Shown here piece by piece: positions 8,131 to 17,700 of a DNA stretch of 64,000 nt; the first letter of the stretch is position 1, and the number at the start of each line of letters is the position of its first letter. The notes beneath the pieces are model-generated. The model did no database searches. It had not been told where the DNA came from and saw only the letters and a list, made by a program, of their open reading frames with translations. The position numbers and the translations under genes were made by a program. This DNA is from Bradyrhizobium nanningense (GTDB lineage Bacteria; Pseudomonadota; Alphaproteobacteria; Rhizobiales; Xanthobacteraceae): positions 62,001-126,000 of the forward strand of contig NZ_LBJC01000033.1 of the NCBI RefSeq assembly GCF_004114535.1, read 5' to 3'.

Positions 8131-8496
8131 ATGGCCAAGACCGTCCTGATCGTGGAAGACAACGAGCTCAACATGAAGCTCTTCCGCGACCTGTTGGAGG
8201 CGCACGGCTACCAGACCTCCGGCACCAGCAACGGCTATGAAGCGCTCGACCTCGTTCGCAAGATGCGGCCCGACCTCGTGCTGATGGATATCCAATTGCC
8301 GCAGGTCTCCGGCCTCGAGGTGACGCGCTGGATCAAGGACGATCCGGAACTGCGTTCCATTCCCGTCGTCGCGGTCACGGCGTTCGCGATGAAAGGCGAC
8401 GAAGAGCGCATCCGCGAGGGCGGCTGCGAGGCCTATTTGTCCAAGCCGATCTCGGTCGGCAAATTCATTGAGACGGTCCGGCGCTTTATCGGATAG
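8131..8496 (+). CDS. divK: Polar-differentiation response regulator DivK
   Basis: A 121-residue single-domain receiver nearly identical in architecture to Caulobacter DivK: acidic pocket EDN at residues 9-11, phospho-acceptor Asp53 in LVLMDIQLPQ, a Thr in VAVTAFAMKG and the conserved Lys of YLSKPI. DivK is phosphorylated by PleC/DivJ-type kinases and controls CtrA through DivL/CckA. GGAGG precedes the ATG. A small hairpin, GGTCC-TTC-GGACC (8103-8115), sits just ahead of the ribosome site. pleD follows 14 bp later. Confidence 0.95.
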   Translation: MAKTVLIVEDNELNMKLFRDLLEAHGYQTSGTSNGYEALDLVRKMRPDLVLMDIQLPQVSGLEVTRWIKDDPELRSIPVVAVTAFAMKGDEERIREGGCEAYLSKPISVGKFIETVRRFIG

Positions 8497-8510
8497 GAAG
8501 TGAGTTCACA

Positions 8511-9884
8511 GTGTCTGCGCGTATCCTGGTCGTCGATGACGTCCCCGCCAACGTCAAGCTGTTAGAGGCCCGCCTTTCCGCCGAATATTTCGACGTGATG
8601 ACCGCCTCGAACGGCACCGAGGCGCTGGCGATCTGTCATCGCGCCGAATGCGACATCATCCTGCTCGACGTGATGATGCCTGATATGGACGGTTACGAAG
8701 TCTGCCGCCGCATCAAGTCCGACCCGGCCACGCATCACATTCCCGTCGTCATGGTGACGGCCCTCGACAGTCCCTCCGACCGCAACCGCGGGCTCGAGGC
8801 CGGCGCCGATGATTTCCTGACCAAGCCCGTCTCCGACGTCGTGCTGATCGCCCGCGTGCGCTCGCTGACGCGGCTGAAGATGATGACCGATGAGCTGCGC
8901 ATGCGCGCCATCACCTCGCTCGAGATCGGCATGCAGGCGCCCGAGCGCAGTGCCGTCGCCGACACCGGCAAGGGCGGCCGCATCCTCCTGGTCGACGACC
9001 GCCAGTCCTCCTACGAGCGGCTGGCGACGATCCTCGCCGCCGAGCACACCATCGACGTCGAGCCGAACCCGACGGAGGCGCTGTTCCACGCCGCCGAGGG
9101 CAATTACGACCTGCTGATCGTCTCGCTCGACCTCAACAATTTCGACGGCCTCAGGCTCTGCAGCCAGGCGCGCTCGCTGGAGCGCACACGCCACGTGCCG
9201 ATCCTGGCGATCGCGGACCCCGAGAACTCGACCCGGCTGCTCCGCGGCCTCGAGATCGGCGTCAACGACTATTTGCTGCGTCCCATCGACAAGACCGAGC
9301 TCCTGGCGCGCGCCCGCACCCAGATCCGCCGCCGCCGCTACACCGATCACTTGCGCGACAACGTGCAGAACTCGATCGAGATGGCGATCACCGACGCGCT
9401 CACCGGCCTGCACAATCGCCGCTACATGGAGAGTCATCTGGCAACGCTCGCCGAGCAGGCCGCGACCCGCGGCAAGCCCCTGGCGCTGATGATCCTGGAC
9501 ATCGACTTCTTCAAGTCGATCAACGACAATTACGGCCACGACGCCGGCGACGACGTGCTGCGTGAGTTCGCGGTGCGGGTGCGCAAGTCGATCCGCGGCA
9601 TTGACCTCGCCTGCCGCTACGGCGGCGAGGAATTCGTCATCGTGATGCCCGAGACCGATCTGCACGTCGCCGGCATGGTCGCCGAGCGCCTGCGCCGCTC
9701 GATCGCGGGCGAGCCGTTCGCGATCCACAAAGGGGCGAAGCGCATCGAGGTCACCATCTCGATCGGCCTGACCACGCTGGAGAGAAAGGGCGAGGCGGTC
9801 GCCGACGTCCTCAAGCGCGCCGACACCGCGCTCTACCGCGCCAAGCACGACGGCCGCAACCGCGTGGTGTCGCAGGCGGCGTGA
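8511..9884 (+). CDS. pleD: PleD diguanylate cyclase response regulator
   Basis: The 457-residue protein has PleD order REC-REC-GGDEF. The first receiver has Asp53 in ILLDVMMPDMDG; the second (about residues 155-275) is degenerate, with SLDLNNFDG in place of the phospho-site. The catalytic domain carries RYGGEEFVIV near residue 370, with an RGID allosteric I-site (RxxD) five residues ahead. It makes cyclic di-GMP from GTP when phosphorylated, driving the swarmer-to-sessile switch. The start is GTG 8511, 14 bp after divK, so the two are probably cotranscribed. Confidence 0.96.
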   Translation: MSARILVVDDVPANVKLLEARLSAEYFDVMTASNGTEALAICHRAECDIILLDVMMPDMDGYEVCRRIKSDPATHHIPVVMVTALDSPSDRNRGLEAGADDFLTKPVSDVVLIARVRSLTRLKMMTDELRMRAITSLEIGMQAPERSAVADTGKGGRILLVDDRQSSYERLATILAAEHTIDVEPNPTEALFHAAEGNYDLLIVSLDLNNFDGLRLCSQARSLERTRHVPILAIADPENSTRLLRGLEIGVNDYLLRPIDKTELLARARTQIRRRRYTDHLRDNVQNSIEMAITDALTGLHNRRYMESHLATLAEQAATRGKPLALMILDIDFFKSINDNYGHDAGDDVLREFAVRVRKSIRGIDLACRYGGEEFVIVMPETDLHVAGMVAERLRRSIAGEPFAIHKGAKRIEVTISIGLTTLERKGEAVADVLKRADTALYRAKHDGRNRVVSQAA

Positions 9885-10055
9885 GGCCGCTCGCACAAAA
9901 AGTGCGAAAACAACCCCATGCACAGTAGCCGGCGCTCGTCGGATCAATGGGTTACGCGCGGGTTGCAAAGGGCCTTGCGCTAGCGGTCGCGCCTTTTGAC
10001 TTGTCGGGCAAAACAGGAGCATTTTGATCCTGTGGCGGCGGTCTCCCGAACTCCG
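9885..10055. other. Intergenic segment after pleD, no gene
   Basis: A small hairpin (CGCACAAAAAGTGCG, 9893-9907) follows the pleD stop and could serve as a weak terminator. The rest, with AACAACCCCATGCACAGTAG and a closing GGAGCATTTTGAT, resembles an intergenic block I associate with Bradyrhizobium genomes, but no second copy is in this window. No coding potential was credited. Confidence 0.35.
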
Positions 10056-10158
10056 CCGTCATTCCCCGCGAAAGCGGGAAATCCAGTACGCCGCGGCCTC
10101 TCCGTTCAATCACAGCTGCCTCTGGAATACTGGATCACCCGCTTTCGCGGGTGATGAC
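10056..10158. repeat. Dispersed palindromic repeat, family D copy 1
   Basis: About 103 bp with outer arms GTCATTCCCCGCGAAAGCGGG and CCCGCTTTCGCGGGTGATGAC, and inner blocks ATCCAGTACGCCGCGGC and CTCTGGAATACTGGAT. The inner blocks recur at 56751-56919, while the stem ends there differ. It lies between pleD and the TetR gene (convergent 3' ends). Confidence 0.75.
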
Positions 10159-10181
10159 ACCGAGCAGTGCGGCGCCGGCGT

Positions 10182-10787
10182 TTATCGCGGCGGGCGCTTG
10201 CGACCCTGCGCCGGCTTCGCATCGCCCCCCACATCCACCCCCGCATTCCGCAACAGCACCGTCGCCGCTTCCTTCGCGGCGCGCGCCATCGCGGGGTCGT
10301 CGCGGACGAGGTCCTGGGCGATCGAGCCGTCGACCAAGAGCACCAGCTGCGTTGCGAGCGCGTCCGGGTTCGCCACACCGAGCTCGGTCAGGCGATCGCG
10401 AAACCAGAGGCGGCGGCTTTCCTTGAAGGCGATCGCGATCTTTTTCACGGCGCGGTCCGTAGGACCGAGCTCGGCGACCGCGTTCACGAACGGACAGCCG
10501 CGAAAATCCTTGGCCGCAAAGCGCCGCTCCAGCGAATCGAAGGTGGCGAGGATCTGCTCGGCCGGCGGCTTGTCGGAAGGGGATGCGTGCACGAAGCGGC
10601 GCTCCAGATAGGCCACAATCAGCGCGTCCTTGGAGGGGAAGTGGTTGTAGAGCGTGCGCTTACTGATGCCGATCTCGGCCGCGATGGTGTCGACGCCGAT
10701 CGCACGAATGCCTTGCAGATAGAACAGCTTGTCGGCGGTGTGAAGGATCCGCTCTTTCATCGTCTGTGGGGCGGGCGGGGGAGCCAT
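10182..10787 (-). CDS. TetR/AcrR family transcriptional regulator
   Basis: The 201-residue protein has the TetR N-terminal DNA-binding domain: ILHTADKLFYLQGIRAIGVDTIAAEIGISKRTLYNHFPSKDAL at about residues 14-56. The C-terminal ligand domain is helical and ends in a basic tail. The ATG at 10787 is chosen; the frame is open to 10844, but that would cross the operator. It is divergent to the MFS gene, with a perfect 16-bp palindrome between, so it probably represses the MFS gene and itself. Confidence 0.9.
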   Translation of the reverse strand: MAPPPAPQTMKERILHTADKLFYLQGIRAIGVDTIAAEIGISKRTLYNHFPSKDALIVAYLERRFVHASPSDKPPAEQILATFDSLERRFAAKDFRGCPFVNAVAELGPTDRAVKKIAIAFKESRRLWFRDRLTELGVANPDALATQLVLLVDGSIAQDLVRDDPAMARAAKEAATVLLRNAGVDVGGDAKPAQGRKRPPR

Positions 10788-10810
10788 GCAGCAGAAAAGC
10801 TCCTGTTGGC

Positions 10811-10855
10811 TTGACAGCACCTGCCAATCATAGCCTAAGTACACAGGTCTGTGTA
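10811..10855 (+). promoter_or_regulatory. Promoter and TetR operator upstream of MFS gene
   Basis: A consensus -35 TTGACA lies at 10811-10816. Downstream, TACACAG-GT-CTGTGTA (10840-10855) is a perfect 7-bp inverted repeat, the size and symmetry expected for a TetR-dimer site. It would overlap the -10/start region, so binding would block transcription toward the MFS gene. Confidence 0.65.
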
Positions 10856-10917
10856 ATCAAAATCGACGGCAAAAGCGGACGGCGGCCTTTGCGCCGTGCC
10901 CAAAAGGGAGAAGAAAA

Positions 10918-12156
10918 ATGCCCCTGCTGCAGGTCCTGCGTCCGACCTTGCCGATCCTGATCGGCGCCTCGATCATGCTGACGCTGAGCATGGGGCTGCG
11001 GCAGAGCCTCGGCATCTTCATGCAGCCGCTGACGCATGACATCCACATTTCGATCTCGGATTTCACGCTGGCGCTGGCGGTGCAGAACCTCGCCTGGGGC
11101 TTTCTCCAGCCGCTCGCCGGCGCGATGACGGTGCGCTACGGCTTCCGTGCCATCATGATCGCGGGCTCGCTGATGTATATTGTAGGCCTTGCGCTGATGG
11201 CGACCGCGAACGGGCTGGTCAGCATCATGATCGGCGCCGGCGTCCTGATCGGGACGTCGCTGGCCTGCACCGCGGCTGCGATCGCGATGTCGGTGGCGGC
11301 ACGCGCGGTGCCCGCAACGGTGCGCTCCACCGTGCTCGGCATCGTCTCCGGCGCAGGCTCGCTCGGCGCGCTCTTGTCGGCACCGATCGGGCAGATGCTC
11401 AACGAGGGTTTCGGCTGGCGCGTCGGGCTCGCCGGTTTCGTCGTCATGTCGGTGCTGATGATTCCCGCGGCCTGGTATGCCGGCCGCGTCGATCAGGTCC
11501 CGCTGCCCAAGCCTGCCGCCGACGACATCGGCGATGCGAGTGCGGCGTCGGTGACGAAGGCGGCGTTCGGCAACGCCTCCTTCGTGGTGATGACCTGCGC
11601 CTATCTCGTCTGCGGCATGCAGCTCGTGTTCCTCACCACGCATCTGCCGTCGTATCTGGCGATCTGCGGCCTCGACCCGATGCTGAGCGCACAGACGCTC
11701 GGCATGATCGGCGGCTTCAACGTGCTGGGCTCGCTGTTCTTCGGCTGGGCCGGCCAGCGCTGGAACAAGCTGGCGCTTTTGGGCGGCATCTACATTCTGC
11801 GCTCGCTGGCGCTCGCCTGGTACTTCATGCTGCCGGCGACCCCGTTCTCGACGCTGCTGTTCGGCGCGATCATGGGATTCCTCTGGATGGGCGTCGGCCC
11901 GCTGGTCGCGGGCGCGGTTGCCGAGATGTTCGGCCTGCGCTGGCAGGCCATGATCCAGGGCCTCGCCTTCATGAGCCACCAGATCGGCAGCTTCCTCGGG
12001 GCCTACGGAGGAGGGGTGATCTACGACGCGCTCGGCTCCTACACCATGGCTTGGCGCATCGGCGTCGCGCTGGGGCTAGCCGGTGGCATCGTGCAGGTGG
12101 CATTCGCGCTGGTCAGGCCGTCACAACCGCCGGCGCCGGTGCTGCGGACGGCGTAG
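10918..12156 (+). CDS. Major facilitator superfamily transporter
   Basis: The 412-residue protein has about 12 hydrophobic segments. Loop 2-3 reads GAMTVRYGFRAIM, an MFS-type basic loop, and the segment after TM6 is a longer cytoplasmic linker. The late GLAFMSHQIGSFLGAYGGGVIYD block is typical of the oxalate/formate antiporter-like and YbfB-like groups. Divergence from a TetR regulator with an operator suggests inducible export or uptake of a small molecule; the substrate is unknown. GGGAG precedes the ATG. A decayed copy of its 3' part lies near 19650. Confidence 0.9.
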   Translation: MPLLQVLRPTLPILIGASIMLTLSMGLRQSLGIFMQPLTHDIHISISDFTLALAVQNLAWGFLQPLAGAMTVRYGFRAIMIAGSLMYIVGLALMATANGLVSIMIGAGVLIGTSLACTAAAIAMSVAARAVPATVRSTVLGIVSGAGSLGALLSAPIGQMLNEGFGWRVGLAGFVVMSVLMIPAAWYAGRVDQVPLPKPAADDIGDASAASVTKAAFGNASFVVMTCAYLVCGMQLVFLTTHLPSYLAICGLDPMLSAQTLGMIGGFNVLGSLFFGWAGQRWNKLALLGGIYILRSLALAWYFMLPATPFSTLLFGAIMGFLWMGVGPLVAGAVAEMFGLRWQAMIQGLAFMSHQIGSFLGAYGGGVIYDALGSYTMAWRIGVALGLAGGIVQVAFALVRPSQPPAPVLRTA

Positions 12157-12264
12157 GCGGCGAGGCGGCTCCAGAGCTTTCGCTTCGGAGCTGGGAGCGG
12201 ACGACGCGCTGCGTCGTCGTGATCGACAGTCTGTGCGCGCGAGCGGGCTTGCCGCTTGAATTGT

Positions 12265-12927
12265 TCACGTCACAATCGACGGGGTTGAGAGGTCGTTGTA
12301 ATCGACGACAATCGTGGCCTTCGCTTCCGGTTGGCAGCTCCGAAGATAGAGCCGCTGCCCGTCAACGTAGCGTCGGTTCGATGGAGCGGCGGGGTCGGGT
12401 GATGAGCCATCGCGCGAAGCGCAGCGCGCAACGGACACGGAGAAGTCCGTTCGGAGGAAGATGGAAGCGTCCCAATAGGCGAGCAGTTCAGGCCGGTGCA
12501 GGAAGATGCCGTCTATCAGCAAGACGGAAGTGGGCGGTGCCTCCAGGTCATCGGCAGGCACAATGTCGTCGGTCAGATGATCGAAGAAGGCTCGACGATA
12601 GCGACGAGAACCACCGGGGCTTAGCGGGTCCAGCAAATATTGCTTCAATGCCGCGTAGTTGTAAGAGTCCTCGAAAAAACCATCCGGTGAATGTCGCCCG
12701 CGCCGATATCTGACCGCCCGGGGATGATGAAATCCGTCGACTGATGCTCGAATGACAGGCCGCCCCGCAGCCGCGACGAGGCTTCCGAGTTCATCAGCGA
12801 ATGTGGTCTTTCCGGCTCCGTCAACGCCATCGATAGCGACCCGGACCGTCCGATCTGGCGAGATTGCGACAAGGCGGTCGGCCAAGCCGGATAGAAGCTT
12901 TCTTCTCTTGTCCATCTGGATCGACAT
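12265..12927 (-). CDS. Uridine kinase-like P-loop kinase
   Basis: The 220-residue protein has a Walker A motif, GVDGAGKTTFADELG, at about residues 34-48, and DGFHHPRAVRYRRGR followed by ILLIDGIFLHRPEL-type strand sequence, as in bacterial uridine kinase-like proteins. These phosphorylate nucleosides or related hydroxyl groups with ATP or GTP. It is shorter and diverged from canonical Udk, so the substrate is uncertain. It stands alone, convergent to the MFS gene. ATG 12927 or 12915 could be the start. Confidence 0.75.
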   Translation of the reverse strand: MSIQMDKRRKLLSGLADRLVAISPDRTVRVAIDGVDGAGKTTFADELGSLVAAAGRPVIRASVDGFHHPRAVRYRRGRHSPDGFFEDSYNYAALKQYLLDPLSPGGSRRYRRAFFDHLTDDIVPADDLEAPPTSVLLIDGIFLHRPELLAYWDASIFLRTDFSVSVARCASRDGSSPDPAAPSNRRYVDGQRLYLRSCQPEAKATIVVDYNDLSTPSIVT

Positions 12928-13150
12928 GCGCCGGGATCAAGTCACTTGAACCTACGATGGAGTTGGTCACGTCTGCAATTGGCCTCAGGGGAACACCACG
13001 AGAACCACTGCCATGTCTATTGTCCGCGGGGAAACCGGACGTTGTCCCACTCATGGGCTGACTGCCGTTTTTGACCCATCTCAGACGTTGCCCCTAGCCC
13101 GATAGCAGCGCACCATGCTTTAATCTGACTGCCATTGCTGCGATTTCATA

Positions 13151-14665
13151 ATGGAGACATTCATGGAACGTCGTGAGTTTTTGGTGCGAACCGCAACTGC
13201 CGTTTCCGCTACTCTCCTTCTGGAAAGCTTCCGGTCCGACCGTTATCATTTCGTCGGTTCAGTGCTTGCTGCTGGCAACGGCGACGGCCAGAAGGCGACA
13301 CTCGAGCAAAGATTTGCCGATTTTGCATTAGCGATACGATATGAGGTTTTGCCCGCTGAGGTTATCACGTCGGTCAAGCGCGTCCTTCTTGACACACTCG
13401 GATGCGCATTTGGATCGGTAGGATCCGAGCCCGCAAATATAGCCGAGACAACCATTCGCAAGACGTTCGGAGATGGCAATACAGCGACAGTGATCGGCTA
13501 TCCGCGACCCGCTACCATAGAAGGTGCACTGTTCGTCAATGGAGTCCTCGTCCGTTCACTCGACATGAACGACACCTACATCGGCACCGAGCCGCTTCAT
13601 CCAAGCGAGGTGATTCCCGCAGCGCTTGCGCTCTGCGAAGAGCAAGGCCGAAGTGGCCGCGATCTCATCGAGGCGATGGTTGTCGGCTATGAGGCCAGTA
13701 TGCGCGTCAATGATGCCATCTCCTTCATCGAACGAGGATTCCATCCGTTGTGTGCAGCCTCGTACGGCATTCCTTTGATTGCGGGCAAGGTCTGGGGGCT
13801 TCCAAAGCGGGCGCTCGCAAACGCGGTCGGAATATCTGGCGCACGTGGTTTCACAAGTTTTGCCGTCAATAGCGGCGCGATCAGTATGATGAAGGCCATG
13901 GGGCTCGCGGCGACCGCGGCCGATGGCGTTTTCGCAACGCGACTGGCCGCGCAGGGCTTTACCGGCCCATCTGGCACGCTGGAATGGCTGGCCTCAAAAA
14001 TGAAACCTCCCAAGGAGGAGTTTGCCGTCGACCTCGAACTTGCGCGATACCGGCTGCCCCGCGTGGCATTCAAGCGTTTCCCTGTTCAGATCGAGTTGCA
14101 GGCTGTGGCAGAGGCCGGTGTGCTGCTTGCTGCAAGGATCAAAGGGCGAGCACAAGATATACGGGCGATCACGGTTGAGACCTATCCCGGAATTATCGAG
14201 CGCGTAGCAGATCCTCCGAAATTCCGGCCGCAGACCAAGGGTACCGCTGATCACAGTCTTCCCGTGTGCCTCGCCATGGCTCTTGTCGACGGTGATGTGA
14301 CAGTCTCACAATTCGAGCACGACCGCTGGCGGGACCTGGACGTGATGGCCTTGGTGGACAAGACCTCCGTAAAACCCGGAGAATCTCTCATTGCAAAACT
14401 GCCAAGGGGCCGCGGCGCAAGCGTCGAGATTGTCCTCGCAGATGGTCAGTCCGCGCGCGAGACAGTGGAGGTTCCCGAAGGCGATGCACTACGCCCGCTC
14501 GCGCGAGCGTCACTCGAACGAAAGTTCATGAATTTTGCCGTGCCAGTCGTTGGTAAGGCTGCTGGAGAGCGCGTCATGTCGCTCGTCGATGGTATCGAGG
14601 ACCTAAGCAATGTCCAGGAGTTGACCCAGGAGCTGAAAGGGATGGGAAAACAAGACCCGTCGTGA
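13151..14665 (+). CDS. MmgE/PrpD family protein with Tat-like leader
   Basis: The 504-residue protein matches MmgE/PrpD (2-methylcitrate dehydratase/cis-aconitate decarboxylase fold): VLLDTLGCAFGSVGSEPAN, the catalytic-region RSLDMNDTYIG, LHPSEVIPAALALCEEQ, and GRDLIEAMVVGYE. Unusually it begins with ERREFLVRTA followed by a hydrophobic stretch, resembling a twin-arginine signal peptide of about 40 residues, whereas the family is normally cytosolic. Start could be 13151 or the Met at 13163. The base composition is visibly less GC-rich than neighbouring core genes, suggesting transfer. Substrate unknown. Confidence 0.85.
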   Translation: METFMERREFLVRTATAVSATLLLESFRSDRYHFVGSVLAAGNGDGQKATLEQRFADFALAIRYEVLPAEVITSVKRVLLDTLGCAFGSVGSEPANIAETTIRKTFGDGNTATVIGYPRPATIEGALFVNGVLVRSLDMNDTYIGTEPLHPSEVIPAALALCEEQGRSGRDLIEAMVVGYEASMRVNDAISFIERGFHPLCAASYGIPLIAGKVWGLPKRALANAVGISGARGFTSFAVNSGAISMMKAMGLAATAADGVFATRLAAQGFTGPSGTLEWLASKMKPPKEEFAVDLELARYRLPRVAFKRFPVQIELQAVAEAGVLLAARIKGRAQDIRAITVETYPGIIERVADPPKFRPQTKGTADHSLPVCLAMALVDGDVTVSQFEHDRWRDLDVMALVDKTSVKPGESLIAKLPRGRGASVEIVLADGQSARETVEVPEGDALRPLARASLERKFMNFAVPVVGKAAGERVMSLVDGIEDLSNVQELTQELKGMGKQDPS

Positions 14666-14734
14666 CCTGATGGGCCTGTCGATCTTCGAATTTGGTCAGG
14701 AACGGAGTGGGTAGACTAATTTGATGCACTGTGG

Positions 14735-17700
14735 ATGAGCGCTTCCGGCATGTTGAGCGGCTCAGTACCTTCAGAGAAGACAATGAAGCGACGCTTAAGT
14801 ATGGGCTACAAACCCGGTAAATCGGCCGGCGACAAGGCGGCGACGCCAAGTAAATCCAAAGCGATGCCCGGCGATCGTTTGGCGACGACCGCGCAGCAAA
14901 GACGCTTAAGACGCGAGCGCGATGAGGCGCTCGAGCGGGAGAAAGCCACCGCTGAAGTGCTACGGGTCATCAATTCATCGGCCGGCGATTTGGAACCGGT
15001 ATTCAATGCGATGGTCGAAAATGCGCTCCGGCTTTGTCAAGCCGAGTTCGGAAATTTGTTTCTCTACGATGGCAAGGAGTTCGCCACGGCCGCGCTGCAT
15101 GGCGCTCCCCCGGCCTATGCTGAGGCGCGACGTCACGGCGGGGTGGTCCGTCACCCCCATCCGGATGTTCCCTTAAACCGCGTCATTCGCACGAAGGAGG
15201 TTATTCACATTGCGGACGTCAGAAACGAACAAAGCTACATCGATCGCGACCCACGATTCTCCGAGCTTGTCGACATCGCCGGAGCGCGTACCCTTCTACT
15301 TGTGCCAATGCTTAAGGATGACAAACTGGTCGGCGCCTTCGCCATCTACCGCCGGGAGGTCCGGTCTTTTGGAAGCAAGCAGATCGAGCTGGTCCGGAAT
15401 TTCTCAGCCCAAGCTGTCATTGCAATCGAGAACGCAAGGCTGCTGAAGGAGTTGCGCCAGCGCACGAATGATCTCAGCGAAGCACTGCAGTTCCAGACAG
15501 GCAGTGCCGACATCCTCCGCGTTATCGCCTCGTCCCCGACCGATGTCGGGCCGGTTCTCAACGCGATCGTCGAAAGTGCCTGCGCGCTCTGTGGGGCCTA
15601 TGACGCCGTCATCGTGCTCCAGGGAGCCGACGAACTACACCTTGGTGCCCATCATGGCCCGATTGCCATGAATCAGAAGCGCTGGTCCAACGACCGGGCC
15701 TCGATCTCGGGCCGCGCCGTGGCCGACCGGCACCCGGTCCATGTGCACGACGTGCTTTCCGATGAAGGCACGGACTTCGCGATAGCGCGCGAAATGTCAC
15801 GTGTCGATGGCTGCCGCACACTCCTTGGCACGCCGCTGCTGCGTGATGGCGAAAGCATCGGCGCGATCGTGCTTCGTCGGTCGGAGGTCAATCCGTTCAG
15901 CGACAAGCAGATTGCCTTGCTCCAAACATTTGCCGATCAGGCGGTAATCGCCATAGGCAACGTCCGCCTCTTCGAGGAGGTGCAGGCGCGAACGCACGAG
16001 TTGACCGAATCGCTGGAGCAGCAGACCGCAACATCGGAAGTGCTGAGCGTTATCAGCCGATCGGCCGGCGATCTCGCACCGGTGTTCGACGCGATGCTGA
16101 GCAAGGCGATGCAGCTCTGCGGCGCTAGTTTTGGCGTGCTCAACACCTACGATGGCAGGCAATTCTACACGGCGGCCACTTATGGTCTGCCCCTCGCATA
16201 CGATGAGGCTCGACGTAAGCAGCCTCTCCAATATGGTCCTGCCACAGCGCCCGCGCGCCTCTTGAAGGGTGAAGCATTCGTCGAAATCACCGACCTGCTC
16301 GAGTCGGACGCCTATCGCAGCGGAGATTCCAACCGGCGGGCGCTGGTCGACCTCGGCGGTGCACGCTGCCTGCTCGCGGTGCCGTTACTCAACGACGAGC
16401 GAGTGGTAGGCAACGTCATGATCTTCCGGCAGGAAATCCGGCGCTTTTCCGAAAAGCAGATCGCGCTCCTGCAGCAATTTGCTGCCCAGGCGGTCATTGC
16501 CATCGAGAACACGCGGTTGCTCAGCGAACTGCGCAAGCGAACCGAGGATTTGAGCGAGTCGCTGCAACAGCAGACGGCTACCGCCGACGTGCTCAAGGTG
16601 ATTAGTCGCTCGGCCTTCGACTTGCAGGCCGTGCTCAATACGTTGGTCGAATCGGCGGCGCGACTATGCGAAGCCGATATGGCGGCGATCACCCGCAAGA
16701 CCGGCGATGCTTATTTCCGGGCGGGTTCCTACGGCTTTCCAGCCGAATTCGCCGAGTATGTAAGGGATCTCCCGGTCCGGCCCGACAAGCGCACCATCAC
16801 GGGCCGGACTTTGCTCGGCGACAAGATAGTCCATGTTACCGATGTGCTTGAAGACACTGATTACTTTTTCGAAGGCCAGGAATTAAGCGGCAATCCGCGC
16901 AGCTTTCTTGGCGTGCCCTTGCTACGCGAAGGCAATCCGGTCGGCGCCATTGTCCTTGCACGTCGCGAAGTCCGGCCATTCAGCGAAAAGCAAATCGAGC
17001 TCGTTACGAGCTTCGCCGATCAGGCCGTCATCGCGATCGAGAATGTGCGCCTCTTTGATGAAGTACAGTCCCGCACCCGGGAACTTGCAGCCTCACTCGA
17101 CGACCTCCGTACCGCGCAGGACCGGCTGATCCAGACCGAAAAGCTTGCCTCACTCGGACAGCTCACCGCCGGCATTGCGCATGAGATCAAGAACCCGCTC
17201 AACTTCGTCAACAACTTCGCCCTGCTGTCGTCGGAACTGACGGACGAGCTCAACAATATTCTGAACTCCGCCAGTCTCACCAGTAATATCCGCGACGAAG
17301 TCGACGAATTGACAGGCCTTTTGAAGGACAATCTGCAGAAGGTCATCCAGCACGGCAAGCGCGCCGATTCCATCGTCAAGAACATGCTGCTGCATTCGCG
17401 CGAAGGCAGCGGCGAGCACCGGCTGACTGACGTGAACAACCTAGTCGAAGAGAGCCTCAATTTAGCCTACCACGGCGCGCGCGCCGAAAAGCCGCAGTTC
17501 AACGTCGCGCTGCAGCGCGACTTTGATTCGGAAGCCGGTATGGTCGAGGTATTCCCGCAGGAAATCACCCGCGTGCTGCTCAACTTGCTTTCCAACGGCT
17601 TCTACGCAGTGGGCCAGCGCAAAGTCGACAACGGCAGCGGCGAATTCGAGCCGATGATCACCGCCAGCACGCGCGGGGCCAGCGATCATGTCGAGATCCG

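Noticed and set aside
8562..10022. 486-codon open frame antisense to pleD
   Set aside because: Shadow frame; the sense gene has REC-REC-GGDEF motifs.
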